DNA of 64,000 nt from Luidia sarsii (GCA_949987565.1 OX465120.1:3619927-3683926); one strand, 5' to 3'. Shown: positions 45,401-57,400, counted from the first letter of the stretch. The notes: a model not told the origin generated them from the letters alone. A program made the numbers and translations.

Positions 45401-47418
45401 CCCGCTGTGGAATGTCCTGGTGCATGGCCCTTTAATATCCTCCCACAGGAAAAACCATGTGTGGTTAATTGTGGTTTCAATGCCGGTTAGGGTAAGGGCG
45501 CGATGAATCGCGAGAAGGCATCGACTGATCTGTCTATGTTCTAGGCTAGGCCTGGGTATAGATATTAGTAAAGGCTTGTTGAGTTTCACCGAGGGGATAT
45601 CGAGTCGGATGACGATTGCCGTGAACGGATACCGCGTGTTTGCGGGGCTCCATTTGGCAGAGCGGAGAAGTGCATGGATGGACAGGGGAAAAGAGCCGAT
45701 CGACGATCATGTAAAAGAACAGCCGGGCAATGAAATACCACTCCTCATTGGCCACTGACATCATTCTGTACGTGAAAAAGACTATTGGGAAAACCCGCAC
45801 CACACAGCACCACTGAACCGACCCCAACACCAGCCCGACCCAACTCTTGTGCACGTGGGCTTACTATTACATGTCTGATGACACATACATACGAACACGT
45901 TCATACCGAAAACGACTCCCGAAAGCAATCCCATAGAAACACAATACGTAGCATTGCTTATCATAATTCATTCGACGTCTGGTTTTTAAGGTCCATAATG
46001 TATACGCCTGCAGGTAGACCTACTGGTAGTACCGAGTACAATCGACGTCATTGAAATACATTCGATGCCAACACAAACACTCCTACACACCCAGCGCGTG
46101 CACACAACAAAGGTCGATCATCACCAGCTTTTGAACATTGGTAGAAATGTTACTGGTATCTCTGATACGACTATACGCGTACAGTCGGTCTATCTGCTGT
46201 TGCACAACTGAAAAAACAACAACAACATAATTCCACCAAAGACTAGCTGACGATTTGGGAAGGCCGCCAATCTAAGGGCTGGATATATATAGCTCAGAGG
46301 TTCGCAAAACCATGCAGAGGTCGCGGGTTCAAATCATGAACGAGTAGGCCTAGATGCTATTCAGACCTACACATAAGCCCTAAATGTGACCCGGCACAAC
46401 GACATGAGGAATATCCCACCAAACCACTATTTGAGTAAACAACGCCTGAAGTTAAAGTATCTTCACAATTCGATTACAAATCAGGATGTTTTTTTGATTT
46501 TCGGAAATTTTAAGTATTAGAGGATATTATATTTTGATATAATTTGAAAGCTAATGGTATACGCTTTCACATCATTAGAAAATCTCAAAATCTCAAAAGT
46601 GGGGTTATTTTTAATTATGCTGTGCCGGGTCACACAATAGCGAGCCCACTATAATACGTGTGTGGTCGTCCGCCTATACACATGTATTGAACAATGCAAA
46701 ATCCAGCTATCCATAACAGCCGGCACACTACTGCACGACCTTCGTACACAAGTGTAAACATATTAATACGTCCGGGATCTTTTCCTGCACGTCGTTCGTG
46801 CAAGGACGTATACATGTACATGTACTATAGCCATAATAATAATTATATAAATTACTATTGAAACCGTAGCCAGGAAATGGAGCTGATTCAGGCAGCGGGG
46901 GGGGGGGGGGGAATCACCGTAAAATGAACAAAATAGATTCATAAAATACCGGGCAAGTTAGGCGAAGGGCTGAATTGCAGTACGCTAATTATATCATTTT
47001 ATATTTTTCACATTGAATTTTGAGCTGGATGTACGTGCGAGACCAGGCACTCGCTATGTAGCCTTACAGAGTTCTCCGAGGGTCGAGTTCGGTGCAGGGA
47101 TCTAGCAGGCTAGCTGTGCCTCTTTTATACCGTCATCGCTTTACCAGGGCAACCTGTCCCCCCATAACCAGGACAGGAAAGGAAGAGATTCCCACCCAGC
47201 CTGGGCAACAACCCCGGATCCAGCGGAGAAAACAAAACAAAATCGAAGTGAGTCGATGATCGGTTCCATCCACGCCCCCTCAACACACTATCTTTATCTG
47301 GCTATACGTGCTGGCTATTCAAATACGTACGTGTCGGAGTGGTATTAGTGGTGGTCCCCGCAGCTCCGTGCACAAGTAGGGCTAGAAGGGGAACCAGAAG
47401 CCACACCGGCAATATCAT
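38520..47418 (-). CDS. Receptor with signal peptide, two Ig domains, one TM helix and cytosolic NHL-like propeller
   Basis: Five exons: 47418-47331 (ATG), 43175-42774, 42239-41853, 40546-40379 and 39475-38520 (stop TAG). Every intron is phase 1, and the joined frame has 666 residues. Domains: signal peptide MILPVWLLVPLLALLV (1-20); Ig 1 (30-163; Cys in LTCPAL and GGGYLCRVV); Ig 2 (164-292; LSCPVN, VYWSEE, LWCHVSS); TM helix (about 299-321) followed by basic RRARKNTRKR; then a propeller (about 360-655) with NHL-like blades, for example GDKGGFDHLRSVQWL and DLAVDQAGNIYAGD. The positive-inside rule puts the propeller in the cytosol. I know no named family with this order, so I give no symbol. Role is inferred only: cell-surface recognition coupled to an intracellular protein- or RNA-binding propeller. 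Confidence 0.82.
39530..40236. repeat. 42-bp minisatellite between the NHL and TM exons
   Basis: The unit GCCCTAGATCGAGACCGAGA followed by CCTACACCTAAGACTCGTCTGA has about 14 copies after a GGCAGAGACAGA-rich lead-in. It fills most of the 903-base intron. Confidence 0.92.
40238..40347. mobile_element. Fragment of the GGCCGTTTTCGAAATGAAGG element
   Basis: It keeps ACCTTCAAATTCGGGAACAA, TCAGGTTTTTTTTGTCAGAC and the end CTTCATTTCTTAAACGGCCA. It ends about 30 bases from the TM exon. Confidence 0.65.
40379..40546 (-). other. Transmembrane exon of the Ig-NHL receptor
   Basis: It encodes EESRAPIALIVLIPLLVVFL, then IALGTFVCL and a basic stop-transfer stretch, then NIYISLPND. Y334-ISL fits a YxxPhi sorting signal. 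It is not an ITIM because Asn precedes at -2. Both borders are phase 1. Base composition is lower in GC than the neighbouring Ig and NHL exons. Confidence 0.85.
40640..41835. repeat. 29-bp minisatellite, about 41 copies
   Basis: The unit is ATTTCCACCATGCAAACCTT followed by CCACTTAGT, with TAG/TGG and CATGC/CATGT variants in patches. It starts about 95 bases from the TM exon and reaches within 20 bases of the Ig 2 exon, so it makes up nearly the whole intron. Confidence 0.95.
42271..42470. mobile_element. Truncated GGCCGTTTTCGAAATGAAGG element
   Basis: It starts GGGCCGTTTACGATTTGAAG and keeps CATCTAAAAACAAGCATTTG, GGGGAATACCCTGTAG and CAAGCCAACAAGCCTTCAAA. The right terminus is lost. Confidence 0.7.
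42482..42727. mobile_element. MITE of the GGGGCCAATTTCATAGAGCC family, copy 2
   Basis: About 245 bp with termini GGCCAATTTCATAGAGCCGC and GCGGCTCTATGAAATTGATC as inverted copies. It is the best preserved copy in the window and ends about 47 bases from the Ig 1 exon. Confidence 0.82.
43293..43480. mobile_element. Harbinger-like MITE, copy 1
   Basis: 188 bp. Left end GGCCTCTTGTCAAAAAGATC, right end GATCTTTTTGACAAGAAACC; the inverted repeat extends through CATCGGTTG. TTA lies on both sides (43290-43292 and 43481-43483), a 3-base duplication of the TWA type known for PIF/Harbinger elements. It sits in the first intron of the Ig-NHL gene. Confidence 0.85.
43484..44011. other. Intron of the Ig-NHL gene, no feature recognised
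   Basis: Partial GTGGAGACCTA repeats occur near 43700-43760. Nothing else can be supported. Confidence 0.4.
44012..44470. mobile_element. TIR element with ATGAACATCTAAAC termini
   Basis: About 459 bp. The left end ATGAACATCTAAACCGTGAA and its continuation AAAGGGGTGAAAAT reappear inverted at the right end (ATTTTCACCCCATTTTCACC then GTTTAGATGTTCAT). Only one copy is in the window. Confidence 0.78.
44471..46235. other. Long intron stretch without recognised feature
   Basis: Part of the 4.1 kb first intron of the Ig-NHL gene. GTACATGTAC-type palindromic steps occur near 44870-44930. No exon is supported. Confidence 0.4.
46236..46345 (+). mobile_element. tRNA-derived SINE-like copy, degraded
   Basis: It has CACCAAAGACTAGCTGACGA, GGCCGCCAATCTAAGGGCTG and GTTCGCAAAACCATGCAGAG. 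The D-arm is disrupted by TATATA. Confidence 0.5.
46385..46634. mobile_element. GTGACCCGGCACAGC element, copy 4 (internal deletion)
   Basis: 250 bp with both termini; the central third is absent, at nearly the same place as in copy 2 but in the opposite orientation. Confidence 0.82.
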
Positions 47419-47749
47419 CCCGTCCGTCCCTGACGACACGAGGCCACCTCAGCTCCTACCTGACCACTGACCCCTTCACATAACCCAAAGAATTCGGCCG
47501 ATACGAGCGTGGGAAATGACCGCGAATTGTCGACGTTTAGATGCGACGAGTTGCTATTGCGCCATTTCATATTGGCAAGCTCATACAACAGAGGGCGGTC
47601 TCGTGTAGGTTTTCCCCCCGTGCTGACTCACAATCGGGAATTCCCTGAGCTATGCAATGGGTTTTTTTTCAAGTCAGGGGTGGCTTGCTAATTAATTTGA
47701 AACAATGGGAATCAACAATCGAGGATCGGTTACATTTATTTCTTTATTT

Positions 47750-48320
47750 TATCAGTTATCAACCCTCAATCATCAATCATCAATCCTCGATCATCAATCA
47801 TCAATCCTCGATCATCAATCCTCAATCCTCAATCCTCAATCCTCAATCCTCAATCCTCAATCCTCAATCCTCAATCCTCAATCCTCAATCCTCAATCCTC
47901 AATCCTCAATCCTCAATCCTCAATCCTCAATCCTCAATCCTCAATCCTCAATCCTCAATCCTCAATCCTCAATCCTCAATACTCAATCCTCAATCCTCAA
48001 TCCTCAATCATCAATCATCAATCATCAATCATCAATCATCAATCATCAATCATCAATCATCAATCATCAATCATCAATCATCAATCATCAATCATCAATC
48101 ATCAATCATCAATCATCAATCATCAATCATCAATCATCAATCATCAATCATCAATCATCAATCATCAATCATCAATCACCAATCACCAATCACCAATCAC
48201 CAATCACCAATCACCAATCACCAATCACCAATCACCAATCACCAATCATCAACCATCAATTATCAATCATCAATCATCAATCATCAATCATCAATCATCA
48301 ATCATCAATCATCAATCAAT
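47750..48320. repeat. TCAATCC/TCAATCA heptamer array upstream of the Ig-NHL gene
   Basis: About 560 bases in blocks: mixed at 47761-47815, TCAATCC to about 48000, TCAATCA to about 48176, CCAATCA to about 48245, then TCAATCA again. It starts about 340 bases upstream of the start codon of the Ig-NHL receptor. The long Ile-Asn-His/Pro-Gln-Ser frames are artefacts. Confidence 0.95.
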
Positions 48321-48442
48321 TTAGACATCAGGCAATCAATCAGCCAGCAAGCATGCCGATGAACACAACACAACAGTCAAAGTTACAGGTAGTTAGATTG
48401 TTTAATCTTTAATCTGTTTACGATACGATAACAATATAATTA

Positions 48443-48866
48443 TGTGACCCGGCACAGCATAATGAGGAATAACCCCCACTTTTGAGATTTTGAGATTTTC
48501 TAATGATGTGAAAGAGTATACCATTAGCTTTCAAATGATATCAAAATTATTTCCCTGTGAACTTCGTTGTAAATAGTACAAGGGTACTTCGCTCGTTCGT
48601 TTGGTACCAGACACAATATAGCAGCGCCAGTCTAACTCCTCGAAAGCGGCCATTCAAAAAGGCAGGAACTTTACTTTTTCATGAAAACAGTACACAAACA
48701 CTCCCCCGAAATCCTCGTTTTTTTCAACATTTAGAGACGGATTTTGGAAAAATCCTTTGGACATTATGTCCATAATATCCTCCAATACATTAACTTAAAA
48801 CACACAAAAAAATCGAATTGAGAAGATACTTTGACTATATTCCTCATGTTGCTGTGCCGGGTCACA
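48443..48866. mobile_element. GTGACCCGGCACAGC element, copy 5
   Basis: It keeps both ends, with a deletion near the right end (the AGGCGTTGTTTACTCG block is missing). TA is present at both borders. Confidence 0.84.
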
Positions 48867-49264
48867 TATTTGCTTGGAATAGTATTCATTTTAAAAATTA
48901 TGTTGGTCTATATAATCTTGAATAAACAAAATGGATAGCTACATTACAGAGAGTGTTCTTTTACACTGATTTGCAGGAAGATCTGGTCCATCATTTTGTT
49001 ACCTCAAAGAGCTCGGCATTAGAGTTAGACTGCTTTGATTTCGCTTGGACAAATAAGGGCCCTAAATGAAAAAGAAACAAACTGAAAAATCGTTGCGCGG
49101 TTAAAACAACTCAACCAAACTCACTATTTACATTAAGATGCTATATACTGCGACTTGGCTTTATAATAATTATTATGGTTCCACATGACGGCAGAGAACC
49201 AGCGAAACCTGCACTGGTTTTTTTCCATTTCTTCCCGTGAATTTGAAAAGGGCAAAGCAAAAGA

Positions 49265-49690
49265 ACAAATTGTGTCTAATCTTGTCTCATCTTGTCTGAT
49301 TTCGTCTAATCTTGTCTCATCTTGTCTGATTTCGTCTAATCTTGTTTCATCTTGTCTAATTTTGTCTAATCTCGTCTCCTCTTATCTGATTTTGTCAAAT
49401 TTTGACTCATCTTCTTGATTTTGTCTGTCTCATTTTGTATCATCTTGTCTGATTCTGTCTAATCTAGTCTCCTCCTGTCTGATTTTGTCTAAACCTGTCT
49501 CATCTTGTCTGATTTTGTCTCATCCTGTCTCCCCTTGTTTTTAATTTTGTCCAATATCTTGTCTCATCTTGCATCATTTTATTTTTGTCTTGTCTCGTCT
49601 TGTCGTATGACTCTCACCTATATCCGGCTATATCTCATTTTGTCCCTGTCTCATGTCGTCTTGTCTCTTCTTGTCTTATCCTGCCCCCTC
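49265..49690. repeat. Degenerate GTCTAATCTT/GTCTCATCTT tract
   Basis: Ten-base units such as GTCTCATCTT, GTCTGATTTC and GTCTAATCTT repeat for about 420 bases with many substitutions. Confidence 0.85.
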
Positions 49691-49924
49691 ATGTAATATT
49701 GCCCTGCCCTTAAAATTTGCCGCCAGGTCATGATCTACTAAACAATGTCCGGTACACAAGCCCAGGGTACAGCAGCTCAAAGCAATACAAACCAATGATT
49801 AAACTGCAAAGGAGAGACATCTGGATGTCCCATGGCTATAATATGGGTCCATTCCTAACGGAACTTACCAGGGAGAACCTAGGTCTTGTAATAATACGGG
49901 CGATTCATGCCAGGAGAGACATTT

Positions 49925-50157
49925 GGGCCCTTTTCCAAAACCCGGCTTAGGCTCTGGCTCCGGCTTTGTCATCATTTCTGTCATACATTTTAAAGTACAA
50001 GACATGAACAAGGGAGACCTTTGGCTTCGTTTTTTTTAATGTTGCACAGCGTTTTGAAAAAGACCCCACAGCTTTAACTTCAACCTGTGTTTTCAACTTT
50101 TGGATGGCAGAGACGAAGCCGGAGCCGAAGCCTAAGCCGGGTTTTAGAAAAGGGCCT
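49925..50157. mobile_element. MITE of the GGCCCTTTTCCAAAACCCGG family, copy 4
   Basis: It starts GGGCCCTTTTCCAAAACCCG and ends AGCCGGGTTTTAGAAAAGGGCC. The interior is inverted relative to copy 1. Confidence 0.82.
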
Positions 50158-50694
50158 TGGATGTTCCGCGAATTTCATGGGTCCATTCATTATGGAACTT
50201 AGCAGGGAGAATCTCTTGTAATACGGGCGATTCAAAATATAGTGCGCCCTCAAGAGTTTGCCACATGTTCGGACCGTCACAGTGCGCGGAATCTGTCGAT
50301 CCGGACACAATGCACGTCTGGGGGTGCAGAACACTAAATAGAGCTCCCATTGAACACTGTACAAAAACACTCACTTTCAAAGCAAATTATCCCATGCCCA
50401 AAAGTCTCTCGGTTCTTGTAGCTATACTTAAAATTGTAGTTTGGACCTTCATCTCTCAGATTCTTTTAAATTTTAGTGCTCTTAGCCGATTAGAATTTTT
50501 GGTAATTACCCCCGGAAAAAAACACCCCCAAAATGTGTAGCCGTCCAAGCCGAATTTCTGCAAGGTTTTTGGGATGGACACCTCCACTTCCACAGCCAAA
50601 TAGGGCCACATTTAAAGCCAGATATGGTCCAAATTACATACCAAATTGAAGAGTGAACCCCCAGGTTGTCTTAAGCTTCACTTGTTCTACAATA

Positions 50695-51169
50695 TGTGAC
50701 CCGGCACAGTGAAATGAGGAATATCCCACCAAAACACTTTTCCAGTAAACAACGCCTGAAGTCAAAGTATCTTCTCAATTCGATAAAAAAAAAATCATTT
50801 TTTTTTTTGTATTTTCGGAAAGTTAATGTATTGGAGAATATAATTATATCCAAAGGATTTTTCCGAAATCCGTCTCTAAATGTTGAAAAAATGAGGATTT
50901 CGGGGGAGTGTTTGTGTACTGTTTTCATGAAAATGTAAAGTTCCTGCCTTTTTGAATGGCCGCTTTCGAGGAGTTAGACTGGTGCTGCTATATTGTGTCT
51001 GGTACCAAATGAACGAGCGAAGTCTCTAGCTTGTACTATTTACAACAAAGTTCACACAGAAATATTTTTGATATCATTTGAAAGCTAATGGTATACTCTT
51101 TCACATCATAAGAAAATCTCAAATTCTCAAAAGTAGGGGTTATTCCTCATTATGCTGTGCCGGGTCACA
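50695..51169. mobile_element. GTGACCCGGCACAGC element, copy 6
   Basis: Full length at 475 bp with TA on both sides. It lies about 325 bases beyond the stop codon of the three-Ig receptor. Confidence 0.87.
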
Positions 51170-51493
51170 TATATCAGTTAATTAGCCTCCAATTCTTATT
51201 AAAAAAAAGTTGTGGGTACACACTCTATGATAATCAGCTCGGCGGAACCATCTTGGATGGATTTCGTGTGCTGCACCCCTGGAAAGGCTCGACCATAGAG
51301 CTATGGACCGAGTTCGGGTGGTCTGCTAGATCTTCACACGCGGACCTCGTTCTCAGCGCTCCAACCGCATGAACACGACCCAAGAACGCTGCACTCGGAA
51401 CGGGATCACTCACCGCTCGATTTGGAAATGCGTTGGAAACTCTTGAGGGCGCACTACTCTTGTGAATAATTATTTGCATGCACGTATTGGGTC

Positions 51494-54400
51494 CTAGACG
51501 GAAGACACGCGCATCTTGCCAGCACGAGGGAGGCTCAGTCTGGGTCGACGGGAGATGTCCAGCCCAGTCGCACTGGAGGAGGAGCCCTCGCTGCTGCGCT
51601 GCCTCTGCTGTGTACAAATAACAGTCAGTGTTTACAAGTGAGCACCCAGTCTACGCCATATAGGTACTAGTAGGAGGCCGGCTTTAGGCATAGAATTGTG
51701 TGATAGGCCGTGTCCGAAACGGGCTTCCAGAGCTACGGCTAGGGGCTATAAGTATAATTGTCTTCGCATCTCCGTGTAATTCCAATGGGGGAAGACCTAG
51801 ACCTAGCTGTAGACGCCTGTTTCTGGTATTTTATCTTTATTTTTCTTTATTTTAGGTAGGTAAGTTTTTAAGTTTCCATAGGTCTTTAGGTAAGTAAGCA
51901 GGCAGGCAGATATAGGTAGAGTATAGGTACTAGTATGGAGATAGACAGATAGGTACAGTATAGGTACTGTAGGGACGATTTTTGGACGATATGTGTTTGG
52001 CAGGTATAATTATTATAGGCTTTTAGGTATAGGCAGGCGGGTAGGTAGAGTATTATGTACTTGTAGGAAGAAAGGTTTTAGGCAGATATGTCTTTGGAAG
52101 GTATATTTTAGGTAGGCAAGTTCTTGGTTTGTATAGGTTTTTTAGGTAATAGACATGCGGGCAGGCAGGTAGGTAGGTTGGCAGGCAGGTTGGTATAGGC
52201 GGGCAGGCAGGCAGGCAGGCAGGGAGGCAGGCAGGCAGGCGGGTGGGGGTATAGGCAGCAAGGGAGGCAGACAGACAGGCAGGCAGACAGACAGGGCAGA
52301 CGGGCAGGCAGACAGGCAGGCAGGCAGGCAGGGAGGCAGACAGGCAGGCAGGCAGACAGACAGGGCAGACGGGCAGGCAGGCAGGCAGGCAAGCAGGCAG
52401 GCAGGCAGGCAGGCAGGGCAGGCAGGCAGGCAGGCAGACATACAGGGCAGACGGGCAGGCAGGCAGGCATGCAGGCAGGCAGGCAGGCATGCAGCCAGGG
52501 CCGGAGGCAGACAGGCAGGCAGGCAGGTACGTAATTAGGTAGGCAGGTAGGTATAGTACATTACCTTAGCACGTACAGCATCAAGCCATTTGATAACACC
52601 ATTTGGGTCCTCCTCTAAAGGGCATGCATACACCAGTTCCCCTTCCTTTTCTGGAAGAAATAAAGAGCGACGAGCAGAGATGACCGCCATGTCACTTAGA
52701 TGGGATCATAACAATTCCATTTGAACTCAGCAGATCAATTCAGAGTTTAATATCTGTCCGACGTAAAAATGGGTCAATAGGGATCACTCGTCACTCAATT
52801 ACCTCCGCCGGCGTCTGTCTGTCTGTCAAGCAAAACCGAAACCCTAAATCGGAACGTTATGAATAATCGACAGTTGTATCGTGAATGTACCGTAATTCCC
52901 TTTTCGGTGATGATCCGGATCAAATCCTGGATTCTGGACTTACTCTCAAAGGTTCGTTACTAATAATTGTGGCCGCATTCTGGTGCAGCCACTGAGGAGT
53001 GATATGGAGATCGCTTGTGGTAGTGGCCGGGGGTAGGCCTACAAATTACTTGGAAGAGGAATGTTTCGTTGCATTTGCCATCGTGCTACTCACCGGCATA
53101 CGCCTACCTTGGCTGTCCTTTGGGGGTTTGTTTGGAGTTTGTTTTGGTGTTTGTTTGGAGTTTGTTGTGGGGTTTGTTTTTGATGGTGTTTCCACTTGAG
53201 TTTTGTGAACAAGATGGCCGCCGTGCAACAACTCTATTATAGAAATCGCTTGAACAATCCAGCTAGAGGATTATGGACCCAGCACGTTTTGTTCTTCGAA
53301 AGCGAGGTCCTGGTATTTCGGCTGTGACCTTATAATTGTGACCCGGCACAGCGACATGAAGAATATCCCACCAAAACTCTTTTCGAGTAAACAACGCCTG
53401 AAATCAAAGTATCTTCCCAATTCGATAAAAAAACAATTTTTTTTTTTTGTATTTTCGGAAAGTTAATGTATTGGAGAATATTAATGTCGAAAGGATTTTT
53501 CCGAGATCCGTCTCTAAAATTAATGTTGAAAAAAACGAGGATTTCGGGAGAGTTTTTGTGTACTGTTTTCATGAAAAAGTAAAGTTCCTGCCTTTTTAAA
53601 TGGCCGCTTTCGAGGAGTTAGAATGGCGCTGCTATAATATGTGTGGTACTAAATGAACGAGCGAAGTCCCCTTGTACTATATTTTTTACAACGAAGTTCA
53701 CACGGAAATCATTTTGATATCATTTGAAAGCTAATGGTATGCTATTTCACATCATTAGAAAATCTCGAAATCTCAAAACCCAAATCTCTGGGGGTTATTC
53801 CTCATTATGCTGTGCCGGGTCACAATTAGAAGGCTCACGTTGGTTTTTGTACTGACCTTCGGGTCGATCTTGTCTCCGTCGGAAGTGGCAGAACACCAGT
53901 ATGACTGAGAGCACGAGACACACTCCTGCCACGCTTAAGACTCCGAAGATTACCAGGAGGGGAACCAGAATACCTATGGGAAGAGAAAAGCGACTGGTGA
54001 ATCAATCCACCCCATCCCTCCATCCCTCCATCCCCCATCAATTCTCAGTTATTTAAAGGAAGTGTATTATTTGTGACCCGGCACAGCATAATGAGGAATA
54101 ACCCCTCGTTTGAGATTTTGAGATTTTCTAATGATGTGAAAGAGTATACCATTAGCTTTCAAATGATATCAAAATTATTTCCCTGTGAACTTCGTTGTAA
54201 ATAGTACAAACAAACAAAAAGGCAGGAACTTTTTCATGAAAACAGTACACAAACACTTCCCCGAAATCCTCGTTTTTTTTTAACATTTAGAGACGGATTG
54301 CGTTCAGGCGTTGTGTACTCGTTGTGTTTTGGTGGGATATTCCTCATTATGCTGTGCCGGGTCACATTTTGCCGGCACCGGTATTCTTCTAGGAAACTCT

Positions 54401-57400
54401 AGAGCCCTTTTTCTGCCGTTCCCTATACACTGATTGGTCAATTTTCATTACGTCATCAACATCAGCAGGAACGACCTCCAAAAAATAACGTTTAACGAAA
54501 GAAGCCAGGCATTACGTAATGAAAATTGGCCGGCCAGAGTAAGGGAACGGCAAAATAGCGTTTGCAAGAACAATGCCGGTGCCGGCAAAATAGCGTTTGC
54601 AAGAAGAATGCCGGTGCCGGCAGAATATACTCATTCAGATCCGGTGCTCACCCAGGTCGTCGGGCCGAAACGAGTCTTCCGCCACGCCCAGGCTGTTGCT
54701 CGCCCGGCAGCTCAGGCCGAGCTGCAGCGCCCCTACGTCCACTGTGGTCGTGTCCAACCTCAGCCGGCTGACCGTGGTGGTGACGCGGCTCCCCGGGGCT
54801 CGTCCACTCTCCGGATGGGTGGTCCGGATGTCGGCGCCCTCCGCTAACTCGGTGCCGTTCGGTCCGTGCCAGGTGATGTTACTGGCCGGGTTGGCCTCGG
54901 CGCGGCACAGGAAGATGATGGCGGAACTGTTGATGACCGTCTGGTTCAATTTGACGGACGGTGGATCTAGTTGGGAAAACAATATTTGAGACCCGGCACA
55001 GCGACATGAGGAATATCCCACCAAAACACTTTTCGAGTAAACAACGCCTAAACTCAAAGTATCTTCGCAATTCGATTAAAAATAAATTTTCTTTGGTTTT
55101 TGTATTTTCGGAATGTTAATGTGTTGGAGGGATATCATTTGAAAGCTAGTGGTACATTCTTTCACGTTATTAGAAAATCTCAAAATCTCAAAAGTGGGGG
55201 TTATCCCTCATCATGATGTGCCGGTCACATTTTGATACCAAATGGCAGGATTACAAACTGCACTGAGGTGTGATCTCCACTGCTTTGGACTCTTCTTTAC
55301 TTAGCATGAAACAGTAGTGAAGTTTGGATTGGCAAGCTGATCCTAGAGAAGTTTGGATTGGCAAGCTGGTCCTCGTGACGTTTGGATTGGCAAGCTGATC
55401 CTAGTGAAGTTTGGATTGGCAAGCTGATCCTAGTGAAGTTTGGATTGGCAAGCTGATCCTAGTGAAGTTTGGATTGGCAAGCTGATCCTAGAAAAGTTTG
55501 GATTGGCAAGCTGATCCTAGTGAAGTTTGGATTGGCAAGCTGATCCTAGAGAAGTTTGGATTTGCAAGCTGATCCTAGAGAAGTTTGGATTTGCAAGCTG
55601 ATCCTAGAGAAGTTTGGATTTGCAAGCTGATCCCATGAATCATGACTTCCTGCGCTTAAATCCCCTACACAACATTGGTCGAGGTCAAAGAATAGCATGC
55701 ATGCATTGTCTGATCCAACATATGCATGAAATAGCACGCCTGTGAAAATGTCAGCTCAATCCGCCGACCGAGTCTCGAGAAAATCGTGAAAACCGCTTCA
55801 TCTTGTTTCGCGAAAATGCAGCATTCAACGCCGTACTGTTCCCAAAAATAGTTTAGATCTCGGTGAGACGTAAACTACTTCTTTTTACTCATTTCTCCCA
55901 AAATACAACATTTTAGGCAGAAATATTTCAGTGAGAGGTTTCTACTATATAATAACCATCTTCAAACTGTATAAGTTTCTTGTAAATCTGTGAACATTTC
56001 TGCTTTTCGATCTTACCAATGTTGTGTAGGGGCTTTAAGCAAATAGTTGGTGGTTAAGCGGCTCAACGAAATGGACCTTTCCCATGAAATATGCAAATAA
56101 GAGCTGGCGCATGCGCTTTAATAAATTGGTGGGCAAACGAGTTCGCGTTGCGTGCAGGTTTGGAAATACGCGCGCAGGAGATGCTGAATAGCCGATGACC
56201 GCACGCCAAACTGTTAGTGAGAAGGAACGCGCGCACGCCCGTGGAAAACTATGATTGGTTGGCAGCCCGCTTGCCCACCAATTTAGTTAAGCGCATGCGC
56301 TAGGTCTAATTTGCATATTTCATGGGAAAGGTCCATTGGTCACTGATCCATCATGGACAGACCCTTGCCTTGCCTCAAATAAACCACTTATGATTCCGAA
56401 CGAGTCCGATCTACGAAAGTCATAAGAAGCCACATGATTATTTATAATTATTACTCGTCAGCATTTCTCATCGAACTAGAATTTTGGTTCCGAGCTTCGG
56501 ATGGTGTCTATAAGAGGCCTCCGTACACACTCACAGAGTACGTCCAAGACCACCACGGCGCGCGTGCGCGTGACTTCGGCTCCGCCAGTGAAGAGCGCCT
56601 CGCACGACAGGGGACGGCCATTGTGCCACCTCCCCGGCACGAAGGTGAGGGACGAGGCGCTCGCTTCGCTGGTACCCTGCGTGGGCTTTGCCACGCCGTC
56701 CACCACGGCCTCGCCGTCGAAGCGCCAGGACAGGTCGGCCTGGTAGTCGGCGCTGCACGTCAACGTGGCGGCCGTGCCCTCGATCAGCGGTCGACTGGGA
56801 GCGAGTCTAGCGATGACAGGCGTTTCTGTTCTCAAGCAGATAAGTGGGATAAAAACGCACTTACTTCTAGTATATTTTTGTTAACGAAGTGAGGCAAGCA
56901 ACGAACGGAAAGTTACTGCAGAGTTCTAGCACTTATATATCCCTTGTTCTTCTCCAGCTGTAACTAGCTATAGGTGTTGTTTGGTTGCTAATACATAATG
57001 TTGTTATATAGAGTGTACAATGCCAATACTTAAACTTAGGTAATATGATTTTTTATGAGCCCTGATGAGCACTCAGTGCGTATTACGCTCTACGTCCAGT
57101 AGGGCAAACCCTCAATGAACTACATTCTCCTCGGCGCAAACATCATACATGTATCAGTACACATGGTACCCGCCGCTATACAGATTCGAATCGGCAACAT
57201 GACCTCGATCAGCCCGGTGGGCCAGAGGTTCAGACGTCTGCACTAGAAAGCAAGAGTCTCGGGTTAGATTTTCGCTCGTCCATTTCGGGCAAAGCAAGGA
57301 ACAAGAGAGGTCTAGAGAGTGGAGGGAATAGAGGGAGAGGGGAGGGGAGGAGAGAGGGGGAGATGGTGATGTTGGATGGGAAAGGGGGCAAGGGTAGCAT

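Larger units (their letters stand above)
55245..56068. mobile_element. MITE of the GGGGCCAATTTCATAGAGCC family, copy 3, expanded and interrupted
   Basis: In reverse orientation it keeps GGACTCTTCTTTACTTAGCA and TGAAGTTTGGATTGGCAAGC. A 29-bp piece of it has been amplified (55320-55630), another TIR element has inserted (55662-56032), and the far end TTAAGCGGCTCAACGAAAT follows at about 56053. Confidence 0.7.

Noticed and set aside
47652..48412. Ile-Asn-His-Gln-Ser repeat frames
   Set aside because: A heptamer array reads identically in all frames after three units; no gene context.
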